Source of the DNA: Bradyrhizobium sp. CCGB12
Lineage (GTDB): Bacteria > Pseudomonadota > Alphaproteobacteria > Rhizobiales > Xanthobacteraceae
Reading direction: 5' to 3'
Assembly (NCBI RefSeq): GCF_024199845.1
Contig: NZ_JANADO010000001.1
Span: 8,544,001-8,608,000, forward strand
DNA length: 64,000 nt
Made by a program: the position numbers and the translations under genes. Under the pieces are notes generated by a model that was not told the DNA's origin, did not search any database, and saw nothing but the letters and a program-made list of their open reading frames with translations. This document shows, piece after piece, positions 28,223 through 36,541 of this stretch (positions are counted from its first letter, which is position 1; every line of letters starts with the position of its first letter).

Positions 28223-28864
28223 ATGACCGAGATGAGCGTTCCCTTTCCGCCGATGAAGCGCCCGCTGGTCGCGATCCTGCGCGGCGTCAAGCCAGAGGAA
28301 GCCGAGGCGATCGTCGGCGTGCTGATCGAAGCGGGCATGACCGCGATCGAGATTCCCTTGAATTCGCCCGATCCGTTTCGCTCGATCGGGCTCGCGGTGA
28401 AGCTCGCGCCGGCCGGCGTGCTGATCGGCGCCGGCACGGTGCTGACGGCGGCAGACGTCGATCGTCTCAACGATGTCGGCGGCAAGCTCATGGTCTCGCC
28501 GAATGTCGATATGGCAGTGCTGGCGCGCGCGCATCAGCACGGCATGGTAACGATGCCCGGCGTGTTCTCGCCGACCGAGGCGCTGCTGGCGGCGCGGTCG
28601 GGTGCCTCGAGCCTGAAGTTCTTTCCGGCGAGCGTGCTCGGTGCGTCCGGCATCGCCGCGATCCGCGCCGTGCTGCCCGCGGGCGTGATGATCGCCGCCG
28701 TCGGCGGCGTCTCCGACCAGAATTTTGCGGAGTACATCAAGGGCGGCGTGACAGCGTTCGGGCTCGGTTCCAGCCTCTACAAGCCGGGCATGTCGGCCGC
28801 CGATGTCGCGGCATGTGCGAAAACGACCATCGCGGCCTACGATCGGGCGATTGCGAAAGACTGA
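28223..28864 (+). CDS. dgoA: 2-dehydro-3-deoxy-6-phosphogalactonate aldolase
   Basis: 213 aa from ATG 28223; ATG 28232 is an alternative with better spacing to AGAGG. It is a class I KDPG/KDPGal aldolase: RPLVAILRGVKPEEAEAIV with the conserved Arg, then TAIEIPLNSPDP carrying the active-site Glu, GAGTVLTAADVDRL, MPGVFSPTEA, and the Schiff-base lysine in SSLKFFPASVLG (about residue 131). It splits 2-keto-3-deoxy-6-phosphogalactonate into pyruvate and glyceraldehyde 3-phosphate. It forms a two-gene operon with dgoK. The usual fused or adjacent dehydratase (dgoD) is absent here. Confidence 0.93.
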   Translation: MTEMSVPFPPMKRPLVAILRGVKPEEAEAIVGVLIEAGMTAIEIPLNSPDPFRSIGLAVKLAPAGVLIGAGTVLTAADVDRLNDVGGKLMVSPNVDMAVLARAHQHGMVTMPGVFSPTEALLAARSGASSLKFFPASVLGASGIAAIRAVLPAGVMIAAVGGVSDQNFAEYIKGGVTAFGLGSSLYKPGMSAADVAACAKTTIAAYDRAIAKD

Positions 28865-28943
28865 GCTTGTGATGAACAAGCCGTGATGGCGTCACGGTCG
28901 TGCCTTATCCTATCTTGCCTACCGGCGAGATCAGGAGGCCGAC

Positions 28944-30680
28944 ATGGCGATCAACAACATAGCCGATCTGTTCGTGGCAACGCTCGAACAGGCCGGCGTC
29001 AAGCGCATCTACGGCATCGTCGGCGACAGCCTGAACGGACTTACCGAGGCGCTGCGCCGCCGCGGCACCATCGACTGGATCCATGTCCGCCACGAGGAGG
29101 TCGCGGCGTTTGCCGCCGCCGGCGAGGCCGAGATGACGGGAAGCCTTGCGGTGTGCGCCGGCTCCTGCGGCCCCGGAAATCTGCATCTGATCAACGGCCT
29201 GTTCGACGCGCATCGCAGCCGCGTCCCTGTGCTGGCCATCGCGGCGCAGATCCCCTCGGCCGAGATTGGTGGCGGCTATTTCCAGGAAACCCACCCGCAG
29301 AACCTGTTCAGGGAATGCAGCCATTATTGCGAGCTGGTCTCCGATCCGAGCCAGCTTCCTTACGTGCTGGAGAACGCCATTCGCGCGGCGGTGGGCCTGC
29401 GCGGCGTCGCCGTCGTCGCCATGCCTGGCGATGTCGCTTTCCGTAGCCCACCCAAGCGCGCGCTGTCGACGACGCGCGGCCTTGCGCTGGCGCCGCCGAA
29501 GGTCGTACCGCAGGCCGATGAGGTGAAGGCTCTTGCGGATCTCCTCAACGGCGCCGAACGCATCACCCTGTTCTGCGGCCGAGGCTGCGCCGGCGCGCAC
29601 GCGCCGCTGATGCAGTTGGCCGAGGCGCTGAAGAGCCCGATCGTGCATGCGCTCGGCGGCAAGGAGCATGTCGAATACGGCAATCCCTACGACGTCGGCA
29701 TGACCGGCTTCATCGGCTTCTCCTCGGGCTATGCGGCGATGCACGCCTGCGACGCGCTGGTGATGCTCGGGACTGATTTTCCCTACAAGCAGTTCTTCCC
29801 GACCGATGCGAAGGTGGTGCAGATCGACATCCGTCCGGAAAATCTGGGACGGCGGTGCAAGATCGATCTCGGCCTCGTCGGCGACGTCAAGCTCACCATC
29901 GAGGCGCTGCTGCCGTTATTGAAGACCAAGACGCAGCGCAAGCATCTCGACGACGCCATCGCGCATTACAAGAAGGCCCGCGAAGGGCTCGATTCGCTCG
30001 CCAAGGGTACGCCGGGGACCAAGCCGATCCATCCGCAATATCTCGCAAAAGTCATCAGCGACCATGCGAGCGATGATGCGGTGTTCACCGCCGATGTCGG
30101 CACGCCGACGGTGTGGGCGGCGCGCTATCTCGACATGAACGGCCGCCGCCGACTGATCGGCTCCTTCGTGCACGGCTCGATGGCGAACGCCATGCCGCAG
30201 GCGATCGGTGCGCAGGCCGCGCAACCCGGCCGCCAGGTCATCTCGCTCTCGGGCGACGGTGGTTTCACCATGCTGATGGGCGATCTGATCACGCTGACGC
30301 AAATGAAGCTGCCGGTAAAGGTGGTCGTCTTCAACAACGGCGTGCTCGGCTTTGTCGCGCTGGAGATGAAGGCCGCGGGCTTCGTCGACACCAATGTCGA
30401 TCTGGACAACCCCGATTTCGCCGCGATGGCGCGCGCGATGGGCATCTTCGCCAAACGCGTCGAGGACCCCGGCGAGCTCCCCGGCGCGATGAAGGAGATG
30501 CTCGCCCACAACGGGCCGGCGCTGCTCGACGTCGTCACTGCCAAGCAGGAGCTGTCGATGCCTCCGACCATCACGCCCGAGCAGATCAAGGGTTTCAGCC
30601 TCTGGGTGCTGCGCGCGGTGATGAACGGCCGCGGCGACGAGGTGCTCGATCTCGCCAAGACGAATCTGCTGCCGCGTTAG
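28944..30680 (+). CDS. poxB: pyruvate oxidase / ubiquinone-dependent pyruvate dehydrogenase
   Basis: 578 aa with AGGAGG upstream of the ATG. ThDP-enzyme layout: Pyr domain with the catalytic Glu in [19 protein letters not shown] (about 50), the central FAD/nucleotide domain, and the PP domain with the ThDP motif [12 protein letters not shown] through [20 protein letters not shown] is typical of PoxB. The C-terminal tail (about 550-578) is the expected lipid-binding region. It decarboxylates pyruvate to acetate and CO2 and feeds electrons to ubiquinone at the membrane. It sits right after the dgo operon, whose aldolase makes pyruvate; whether it is co-transcribed (gap about 80 bases) is not shown. 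Confidence 0.92.
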   Translation: MAINNIADLFVATLEQAGVKRIYGIVGDSLNGLTEALRRRGTIDWIHVRHEEVAAFAAAGEAEMTGSLAVCAGSCGPGNLHLINGLFDAHRSRVPVLAIAAQIPSAEIGGGYFQETHPQNLFRECSHYCELVSDPSQLPYVLENAIRAAVGLRGVAVVAMPGDVAFRSPPKRALSTTRGLALAPPKVVPQADEVKALADLLNGAERITLFCGRGCAGAHAPLMQLAEALKSPIVHALGGKEHVEYGNPYDVGMTGFIGFSSGYAAMHACDALVMLGTDFPYKQFFPTDAKVVQIDIRPENLGRRCKIDLGLVGDVKLTIEALLPLLKTKTQRKHLDDAIAHYKKAREGLDSLAKGTPGTKPIHPQYLAKVISDHASDDAVFTADVGTPTVWAARYLDMNGRRRLIGSFVHGSMANAMPQAIGAQAAQPGRQVISLSGDGGFTMLMGDLITLTQMKLPVKVVVFNNGVLGFVALEMKAAGFVDTNVDLDNPDFAAMARAMGIFAKRVEDPGELPGAMKEMLAHNGPALLDVVTAKQELSMPPTITPEQIKGFSLWVLRAVMNGRGDEVLDLAKTNLLPR

Positions 30681-31042
30681 CCCCGCTTCACCGAAGGCGC
30701 GGGCAGCCGCTCGTGGCGGTGCTGGAAGCGCTGCCAGTGCAGCACGATGCCGATCAGCAGCGCCGGTACGAAGCCCAGTGCGATCAGGAAATGCGGCAGC
30801 TGTGTCTGTGAGACGAACGCCATGGCGATATCGGAGATCAGCCACAGTGCTGCGAACATCACCGCAAAATCAAGGCGCGGGCAGCGGAGGTAATAGAACA
30901 CGGCGGTGATGACGGTGGCGGGCCCGATCGCAATGGCGATCATCACCGCTGTCAGCTCCTTCGGTGTCAGTGCGTCGAGCACCATCGCGGCCAGCAGCCA
31001 GAGTGCGGCGAACATGGCGATGATGTCGAGCGGATGCCGCAA
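30677..31042 (-). CDS. small integral membrane protein, function unknown
   Basis: About 121 aa if started at TTG 31042, preceded by AGAGG with seven-base spacing; GTG 31066 or TTG 31099 are alternatives. The protein is almost all membrane: [65 protein letters not shown] and [20 protein letters not shown]. The repeated MFAALWL suggests an internal duplication of two-helix units. The stop overlaps the end of poxB on the other strand. I know no function. Confidence 0.65.
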   Translation of the reverse strand: MRHPLDIIAMFAALWLLAAMVLDALTPKELTAVMIAIAIGPATVITAVFYYLRCPRLDFAVMFAALWLISDIAMAFVSQTQLPHFLIALGFVPALLIGIVLHWQRFQHRHERLPAPSVKRG

Positions 31043-31110
31043 CCCAATACCTCTCGCGGGGAACACGCTATCGTTGTGGCCCCAGACCCCGGCCGTCAAG
31101 TAAAATACGC

Positions 31111-32019
31111 CTATTCCTCGTCACTTCCAGGCGTCGGCCGCAGCATGAAATGACCGAAGGCGGTGGCGATCGGCTTGTTCGCATCGTCCTGCCAGGCCCG
31201 CGCCTCGAAGGCCACGATGCGCCGGCCCTGCTTCACGATCGAGACGTTAGCAAACGTGTCGAGCGCGCGACCGGAGCGCAGATAGTTAACGGTAAGGCCG
31301 ATCGGCTTGGGCGGGGCGGCCGCGCCGAGCTCGCGTGCCACCCCGATGATCGCGGTGGTCTCGAGGAAAGCGCCGGTCATGCCGCCATGGATCGCGGGCA
31401 GGATCGGATTGCCGATGATCTTTGGCGAGAATGGCATCGTCAGCGTGCCGTCCTGGTTGACGCGAATGCCGAGGCAGCGCGCGAACGGGCTACGCGCGAA
31501 TGGGCCTTCCGGATCCTCCGGCGCCTCCAACGTCGGGGTGTCCCGCGTATCCATCCGGCGGTCGGCGAGCATGTTGGTGCGGTTGGCACCGATCATGAAG
31601 CAGGCGGTCGCGGTCGCGACCGGATCGTCCTCGGACTCCTGATAGGCGGTGGAGCGCACAAAGGCAATCGAGCGCGTGATACGGTAGCAGACCGAATGCG
31701 CCTTGATGTCGAGGCCCGGCGTCGCCGGCTTCTGATAGTCGATACGCAGGTCGAGCGTCGCGATGGCGCGCGTGCCGTCGAGCGCGAGCTGCACCGCCAT
31801 GCCGCAGCTTTCGTCCAGCATGGCGGTGACGACGCCGCCATGGAGAACGCCGGTCTGGGTGTCGCCGACGAAGACCGGACGGTAGGGCAGGCTGGACCAG
31901 GCCTCGCCAGGCGCGAAGCGGTCGAGCTTGAGCCCGCTGATATGGCCGTAATCGGAGCGGCGGCCCTGGATCGCCTCGGCGAGTTCCTCGAAGGGGAGCG
32001 TGGTGGGTAGAGTGGACAT
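31111..32019 (-). CDS. tandem hotdog-fold acyl-CoA thioesterase (PaaI-like, two domains)
   Basis: 302 aa, about twice a normal PaaI-type thioesterase. First hotdog about 40-150 (TGVLHGGVVTAMLDESCGMAV, IATLDLRIDYQKPATPG); second about 170-295 (LPAIHGGMTGAFLETTAIIG, PIGLTVNYLRSGRALDT). Both halves keep the HGG turn and helix typical of PaaI; the acidic residue after it is D in the first (MLDES) and E in the second (FLETT). Such double-hotdog proteins hydrolyse acyl-CoA thioesters; the acyl group is unknown. It diverges from a small unknown gene. Confidence 0.87.
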   Translation of the reverse strand: MSTLPTTLPFEELAEAIQGRRSDYGHISGLKLDRFAPGEAWSSLPYRPVFVGDTQTGVLHGGVVTAMLDESCGMAVQLALDGTRAIATLDLRIDYQKPATPGLDIKAHSVCYRITRSIAFVRSTAYQESEDDPVATATACFMIGANRTNMLADRRMDTRDTPTLEAPEDPEGPFARSPFARCLGIRVNQDGTLTMPFSPKIIGNPILPAIHGGMTGAFLETTAIIGVARELGAAAPPKPIGLTVNYLRSGRALDTFANVSIVKQGRRIVAFEARAWQDDANKPIATAFGHFMLRPTPGSDEE

Positions 32020-32164
32020 GACGATGTTCTAGACCAGCGCCGGGCGTCGCGCAAAACCCCGAATGGCCCTCGCAGGTCGGCTTCGGGCGGTTTGGCCTCG
32101 ACAGGGCGGGCCGAAGCGACGATGGTGGGTGCTTGTTTCGTTCGACTAGCCGCAAGGAGCGTCC

Positions 32165-32482
32165 ATGGCCGACCCCGAAACGCCCTCGACCGCCCAGGGG
32201 CCTGTCACCATTTCGACTTCGAGCTCGGAGCGGGCGCCGATCATCTATTTCGACGGTGCCTCCTGTTTCGGCCATCACAACGGCGCGATCCAGATCGAGC
32301 TCGCCGCAAATCTCCTGATGCCGGTCGGCGCCGCCGTCAGGGTCGACGTGGTCCAGACCGCGCATTTGCGCTGTAGCGTTGCCGCTGCGCTGGCGCTGCG
32401 CGAAGCGCTCGACAAGGCGCTGGCGATGTACAAGCAGGGGCAGCAGCAGCCGAATGAGGAAATTCCGGCGATGAAGAATTGA
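32165..32482 (+). CDS. small conserved-looking protein, function unknown
   Basis: 105 aa; ATG with AAGGAG upstream. After a polar start, the core (APIIYFDGASCFGHHNGAIQ, then VVQTAHLRCSVAAALALREAL) looks like a small beta-rich domain followed by a helix. It vaguely recalls DUF3467-type proteins, but I am not confident. Ends ten bases before the convergent SEC-C gene. Confidence 0.6.
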   Translation: MADPETPSTAQGPVTISTSSSERAPIIYFDGASCFGHHNGAIQIELAANLLMPVGAAVRVDVVQTAHLRCSVAAALALREALDKALAMYKQGQQQPNEEIPAMKN

Positions 32483-32491
32483 GGCGGCGGG

Positions 32492-33376
32492 TCAGCCGGC
32501 AAAATCCGCGTTCAGGCAGCACTTCTTGAATTTCTTGCCGCTGCCGCAAGGACAGGGATCGTTGCGGCCGACCTTCGCAAACGGATTGGCGTGCGAATCG
32601 TTGAGCGACAGCGAGCCAAGACGTTTCTGTTGGGCCAGATGTTTCGGGTTGAATGCTGCCCATTCCGATAGTTCGAGGATCGTGTCCTGGAATGGGGACT
32701 GCTCGCGGGCCAGGCGGGGTGGGAGCTCGCCTGGATGATCAATCGCATGCCGTAGGTCTTTCTCGAAATCCTTGAACGAGAGCCAGTCCTCGTTGATGGA
32801 TCCCCGCACAAAAGCCTGCTGCACCAGCGGCTTCAAATCGTCTAATCCGAGCCATGCGATCGATTGCTGCCAGCCGTACCAGGCGTAACAACCGTCTTGT
32901 AGCTCTATCCGATCATAGCACTCTCGCAGAAATTGTTCGGTCCATGCGCGCGAAAGGTGGCCGCCCAAGGTCAGAAGCGCGATAGCCTCTATCATGCGCG
33001 AGCGGATGAATTCGTCAGCCGCCTGCGTGTAGACGATGTCCTCCAAAGGCTTGGGGTCACCGTCAAAGACAGCTGTCATCACGCGATGAGACGTAGCAAC
33101 CTTGGCATCGCTCAAGACTGGTTCAAGAGCTTCTCCCGGCACCTGCAGGAATTTTGCAAGGGTGCGATAGGCACTTTGGGCTCGCCATTCCCCAAGCAGA
33201 TGAAACGCGAAGAAGAGGCCGAGATCGGTTGATGCGGGACCGGACGACACGAAGCGGTCGAAGGCCTCAATGAACACCGGGATCACCGCCTCGCGGTTGG
33301 CGCGTGCGGCCAGGATTGCCTCGGTGGGAAGTCCCTCCGATGCGCTCAATCTTTCGAGAATCTCATGAGCTTCCAT
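32492..33376 (-). CDS. DUF1186 protein with C-terminal SEC-C zinc motif
   Basis: 294 aa. Residues 1-240 are helical repeat-like (HEAT-like character) and correspond to DUF1186 (AILAARANREAVIPVFIEAFDRF; EWRAQSAYRTLAKFLQVPG). The C-terminus is a textbook SEC-C zinc-binding motif, VGRNDPCPCGSGKKFKKCC. In SecA this motif binds SecB and zinc; here it is an isolated module on an unrelated protein, as is common. Cellular role unknown. It is downstream of the amidase on the same strand (75-base gap), but a functional link is not implied. Confidence 0.85.
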   Translation of the reverse strand: MEAHEILERLSASEGLPTEAILAARANREAVIPVFIEAFDRFVSSGPASTDLGLFFAFHLLGEWRAQSAYRTLAKFLQVPGEALEPVLSDAKVATSHRVMTAVFDGDPKPLEDIVYTQAADEFIRSRMIEAIALLTLGGHLSRAWTEQFLRECYDRIELQDGCYAWYGWQQSIAWLGLDDLKPLVQQAFVRGSINEDWLSFKDFEKDLRHAIDHPGELPPRLAREQSPFQDTILELSEWAAFNPKHLAQQKRLGSLSLNDSHANPFAKVGRNDPCPCGSGKKFKKCCLNADFAG

Positions 33377-33451
33377 TCGCGTACTCGCCGTCAGGGAACC
33401 TGAGATATCGAGAGTGACGTGAGAGGCGGCTCAGGTCGAGCGATATCGCCC

Positions 33452-34921
33452 CTAGCCCACATGCACCTTCGGTTTCCTGCCGCCGTTCCACTTGCCGTCG
33501 AGCGCGCGCTCGATCTGGGCGGCGAGCTGCAGCAGCAGGCCGTCATTGGCCTGTTTGGCGATGGCCTGGATGCCGAGCGGCAGGCCGTGCTCTTGCGCTG
33601 CCATCGGCATCGAGATCGCGGGCATGCCGCAGAGATTGGCGAGCGGCGTGAAGGCGAAGAAGCGCCAGAGATTGCCGAACCAGTCGAGCACGTCTGGATT
33701 GTCGGAGATGGTGAGATATTCCCTGGTGCCGACCTTCGGCGTCGGCAGCGCGGTGATCGGCGTCAGGATCACGTCCCACTGCTCGAAGAAGCTGCCGAAG
33801 CCGCGCGAGGTCGTGTTGAACACGCCTTGCATCTTCGCGCGTTCGGCGAAGCTCGTGTGCCGGCCGGCTTCCCAGATCCGGATGTTCATGGGCTCGATGA
33901 GATCTTCCGGCGGCTTTTCCAGCCCGCGTGCGGCGAGCATGTTGGAAATTACTACGGCGAAGTTCGAGATGTAACAGGTGGTCTGCGCCGCGAACGCGGC
34001 GCGGAAGTCGAGCTCGGGCAGGGCGTAGTCGACGTGATGGCCGAGACCTTCGAGGAAGCGGCCGGTCTTCTCCAACTCGGCTGTGATCTCGGGCGTCGCG
34101 GTGTAGTCGCCCCAGGTGTGCGACAGCGCGATACGGAGCTTGCCGGGATCGCGCTTGATCATCTCGAAATAGGGCTGCGCCGTGGTCCAGAACGGCATGA
34201 ACTCGCCGGGGGCAGGCCCGCGGGCGTGATCGACGAAGGCCGCGGTGTCGCGTACTGAGCGTGATTGGCAGCCCTGGATCGAGACGAGGCCGGTGAGATC
34301 GGACATGTGCGGAGCGAGCGAGAACACGCCGCGCGAGACCTTCAGTCCGATATTGCCGTTGACACCGGCGGGAATGCGGATCGAGCCGCCGCCGTCGGTC
34401 GCATGCGCGATCGGCACCACCCCCGCGGCGACCATCGCGGCGCTGCCCGCCGATGAGCCGCAGGTGGTGTAGTCGGTATTCCAGGGATTGCGCGTGACGT
34501 AGACCGCGGGATTGTCGGCCGAGCTGCACACGCCGAATTCAGGCGTCGTCGTGCGCCCGATCAGATTGAGCCCCGCCTGGCGGAATTTTCCGGTCAGGAA
34601 CGTGTCGGCGCCGGCGCGATTGCCGCGCATCAACAGCGAGCCCATCTCCTGGAGCCGGCCCTTCATGGTCGGTCCCAGATCCTTCATCAGGAAGGGCAGG
34701 CCGGCGAACGGGCCGGAGAGGTTGGCGCCGTCCTTGGCGGGGTCCGCGATCACGTCCTCGAACAGCTCGACCACGCCCGACAGCGCCGGGTTGACCTTGG
34801 CGACGCCCGCGGCGGCCTGGCGCGTCAGTTCCTTCGCGGTCAGCTCGCCCTTGCGGACGCGGGCGGCCAGCGCCATGCCGTCGTGCTGCGCCCATTCATT
34901 CCAGGTCATCGGCAAAGTCAT
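33452..34921 (-). CDS. amidase (amidase-signature family)
   Basis: 489 aa from ATG 34921 with AAGGGGA upstream. The amidase-signature catalytic triad is visible: Lys in GLPFLMKDLG (about 84), Ser-cis-Ser region GSSAGSAAM and DGGGSIRIPAG (about 155-190). The Gly/Ser-rich core and the C-terminal FAFTPLANLCGMPAISMPM are typical. The family hydrolyses many amides and ureides. It lies 124 bases downstream of the cyanuric acid/barbiturate hydrolase on the same strand; in those pathways the ring-opened product (carboxybiuret or ureidomalonate) is cleaved by an amidase, so a joint role is a reasonable inference. No AtzG-like small partner gene is present. Confidence 0.88.
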   Translation of the reverse strand: MTLPMTWNEWAQHDGMALAARVRKGELTAKELTRQAAAGVAKVNPALSGVVELFEDVIADPAKDGANLSGPFAGLPFLMKDLGPTMKGRLQEMGSLLMRGNRAGADTFLTGKFRQAGLNLIGRTTTPEFGVCSSADNPAVYVTRNPWNTDYTTCGSSAGSAAMVAAGVVPIAHATDGGGSIRIPAGVNGNIGLKVSRGVFSLAPHMSDLTGLVSIQGCQSRSVRDTAAFVDHARGPAPGEFMPFWTTAQPYFEMIKRDPGKLRIALSHTWGDYTATPEITAELEKTGRFLEGLGHHVDYALPELDFRAAFAAQTTCYISNFAVVISNMLAARGLEKPPEDLIEPMNIRIWEAGRHTSFAERAKMQGVFNTTSRGFGSFFEQWDVILTPITALPTPKVGTREYLTISDNPDVLDWFGNLWRFFAFTPLANLCGMPAISMPMAAQEHGLPLGIQAIAKQANDGLLLQLAAQIERALDGKWNGGRKPKVHVG

Positions 34922-35045
34922 GTCGTCAAATCCCCTTGATGCGGCACCTTCCTTTAGCAAGGGCCCGCCTTAATCAACTGAGCCGGCGCGAGGGGCAGGG
35001 TTGCATGGGGCGGAGAGGTGGCGGGGAGCAGACGTACAGGCCGTA

Positions 35046-36155
35046 TCAGTCCGACAGTCGTGCGATCACTGCAACCGGCCCGCCGCCCGGAGGCCCCTGG
35101 TGCTCGGCGCCGCCGGAGACGTAGACCGCGCTGGTGCCCGCAAGGCCCGCGATCAGCCCGCCCACGGCGGCACGGGCGTGGCGTGTCGAGCTGATGTCGG
35201 TGTCCTCCAGCATGGTGTGGCGGAGGCCGCGCACGCTGCCATCAGGCGAGGCCTCGGCCTTGGCGAAGATGTTGACGAGCTCGCGCCCCTTCGTCGCCTG
35301 CGGTGCGGCGCCGATTCTGACGTCGTTCAATGCGGACATGATTGCCGCGGCGTCGATGGCATCGTCCATGACGGCGTGGCCGATCTCGAACTCGCTCGCC
35401 GACGACGCTGAATTGCCGAGCACGATGACGACGTTGTGCATCAGCTCTATCCCGGCCGAGGTGGAGGCGACTTTCGAGAACAGATCGTAGCGTCGCAGCA
35501 CGTCCTCGTCGCGGACGTCGGGTGCGATCTCGCCGAGCGCAACCGCAACTCCGAGCGCGGAGGCGCCGCGTGAATAGGCCATCGAGCCGTAGGCACTGGT
35601 CGTCGCCGTCTTATTTCCGCGCGCAGCGGCCGCCTCGACGCGATCGCTGGTGAGCAGTGGGCACTTGATCTGCACGAAATGGACGTCGTCGGAATCGCTG
35701 ATTCCGGCGTCTGCCATCGCGGCCTTCACGGCCCTGGCGGTCTCGGTGATTTGTGCGGAGCGGCCGAGCTCTTCGGGAAGCAAATCACGGGTGTGCGCCA
35801 TGCCGATGCTCAGGCGTTTGCCGGAGATGTCTGCCGGGCGTTCGACCTCGCGCCGCGTGAACACCGTGATGTGCGGGCTGAGCACGCCTTCGGTGCCGCC
35901 GGACATCACGAAGGCGATGCGCTGCTCGATCTCGTGCGGTGGCAGCGCGAGATGTGGCGCCAGTGCCGCACACAGCGCGGCAACGCCATATTCCCGGGTG
36001 AAATCGTTGACGCCGCCATTGCCCTCGGTCTTGCCGAGGATCGCGAGAATTGATTTGGGATCGATGGTGCCGGAGCCGATCATACTCATGAGGCCGGAGA
36101 CGTCGCCGGGGCCCTTGGTGGCGACCTTGAAGACGCCGACCGATGTGGTGCGCAT
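35046..36155 (-). CDS. ring-opening amidohydrolase: cyanuric acid hydrolase / barbiturase family (AtzD/TrzD type)
   Basis: 369 aa, the normal length. The family is three tandem repeats of one fold, each contributing a Ser-Lys dyad. Repeat 1 carries FVMSGGTEGVLSPH, repeat 2 FVQIKCPLLTSDRV through SMAYSRGASALGVAVA, and repeat 3 the SSTRHARAAVGGLIAG and VYVSGGAEHQGPPGGGPVA segments. It hydrolyses cyanuric acid to carboxybiuret, or barbituric acid to ureidomalonate; the residues that separate these two cannot be judged here with confidence. It is the first gene of a likely operon with an amidase. It starts near a palindromic repeat shared with the tex upstream region. Confidence 0.9.
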   Translation of the reverse strand: MRTTSVGVFKVATKGPGDVSGLMSMIGSGTIDPKSILAILGKTEGNGGVNDFTREYGVAALCAALAPHLALPPHEIEQRIAFVMSGGTEGVLSPHITVFTRREVERPADISGKRLSIGMAHTRDLLPEELGRSAQITETARAVKAAMADAGISDSDDVHFVQIKCPLLTSDRVEAAAARGNKTATTSAYGSMAYSRGASALGVAVALGEIAPDVRDEDVLRRYDLFSKVASTSAGIELMHNVVIVLGNSASSASEFEIGHAVMDDAIDAAAIMSALNDVRIGAAPQATKGRELVNIFAKAEASPDGSVRGLRHTMLEDTDISSTRHARAAVGGLIAGLAGTSAVYVSGGAEHQGPPGGGPVAVIARLSD

Positions 36156-36220
36156 GACTGGTCCTCAGTTCGGTGGTCCGGCGAGTCAACCAGCCGTGGA
36201 ACGGAGGCTGCTGTCAATCC

Positions 36221-36352
36221 CCGTCGTGGTCCTGGCGAAAGCCAGGACCCACTACCCCAGGGAGATGTTTGGTGAAGACGCGTCGTCCGGTGCACGCACC
36301 TCATCCCAACCGATGGACCTCGCGGTTGGGTCCTGGCTTTCGCCAGGACGCC
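36221..36352. repeat. intergenic palindromic repeat (GTCCTGGCGAAAGCCAGGAC arms)
   Basis: GTCCTGGCGAAAGCCAGGAC with CCCA following at the left and TGGGTCCTGGCTTTCGCCAGGAC at the right are inverted copies about 75 bases apart. The internal sequence (ACTACCCCAGGGAGATGTTTGGTGAAGACG) resembles that of the copies at 54342/55742 and 61234, so all belong to one family. The rest of the 386-base gap between the divergent genes has no ORF of note. Confidence 0.8.
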
Positions 36353-36541
36353 AATGGAGTATGCTGCGCCGTCTCGGCCACATCCCCACGAATGTGGCGA
36401 GATCGCATCGGTTCAACAAAAAATCGTCTGTCGACGGTTGCGCGCCGCACCTTGATGAATCAACCTTGGTTGGTCCATAAGCGGCGTCCCGCGACCCGGT
36501 GGTTCGCTCCACGTCGCGTGCTTGGATAGAGGGATTCTCGC

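Noticed and set aside
36156..36541. CRISPR-like spacing of inverted repeats
   Set aside because: Only two inverted (not direct) arms are present and there are no cas genes; it is a palindromic intergenic repeat.
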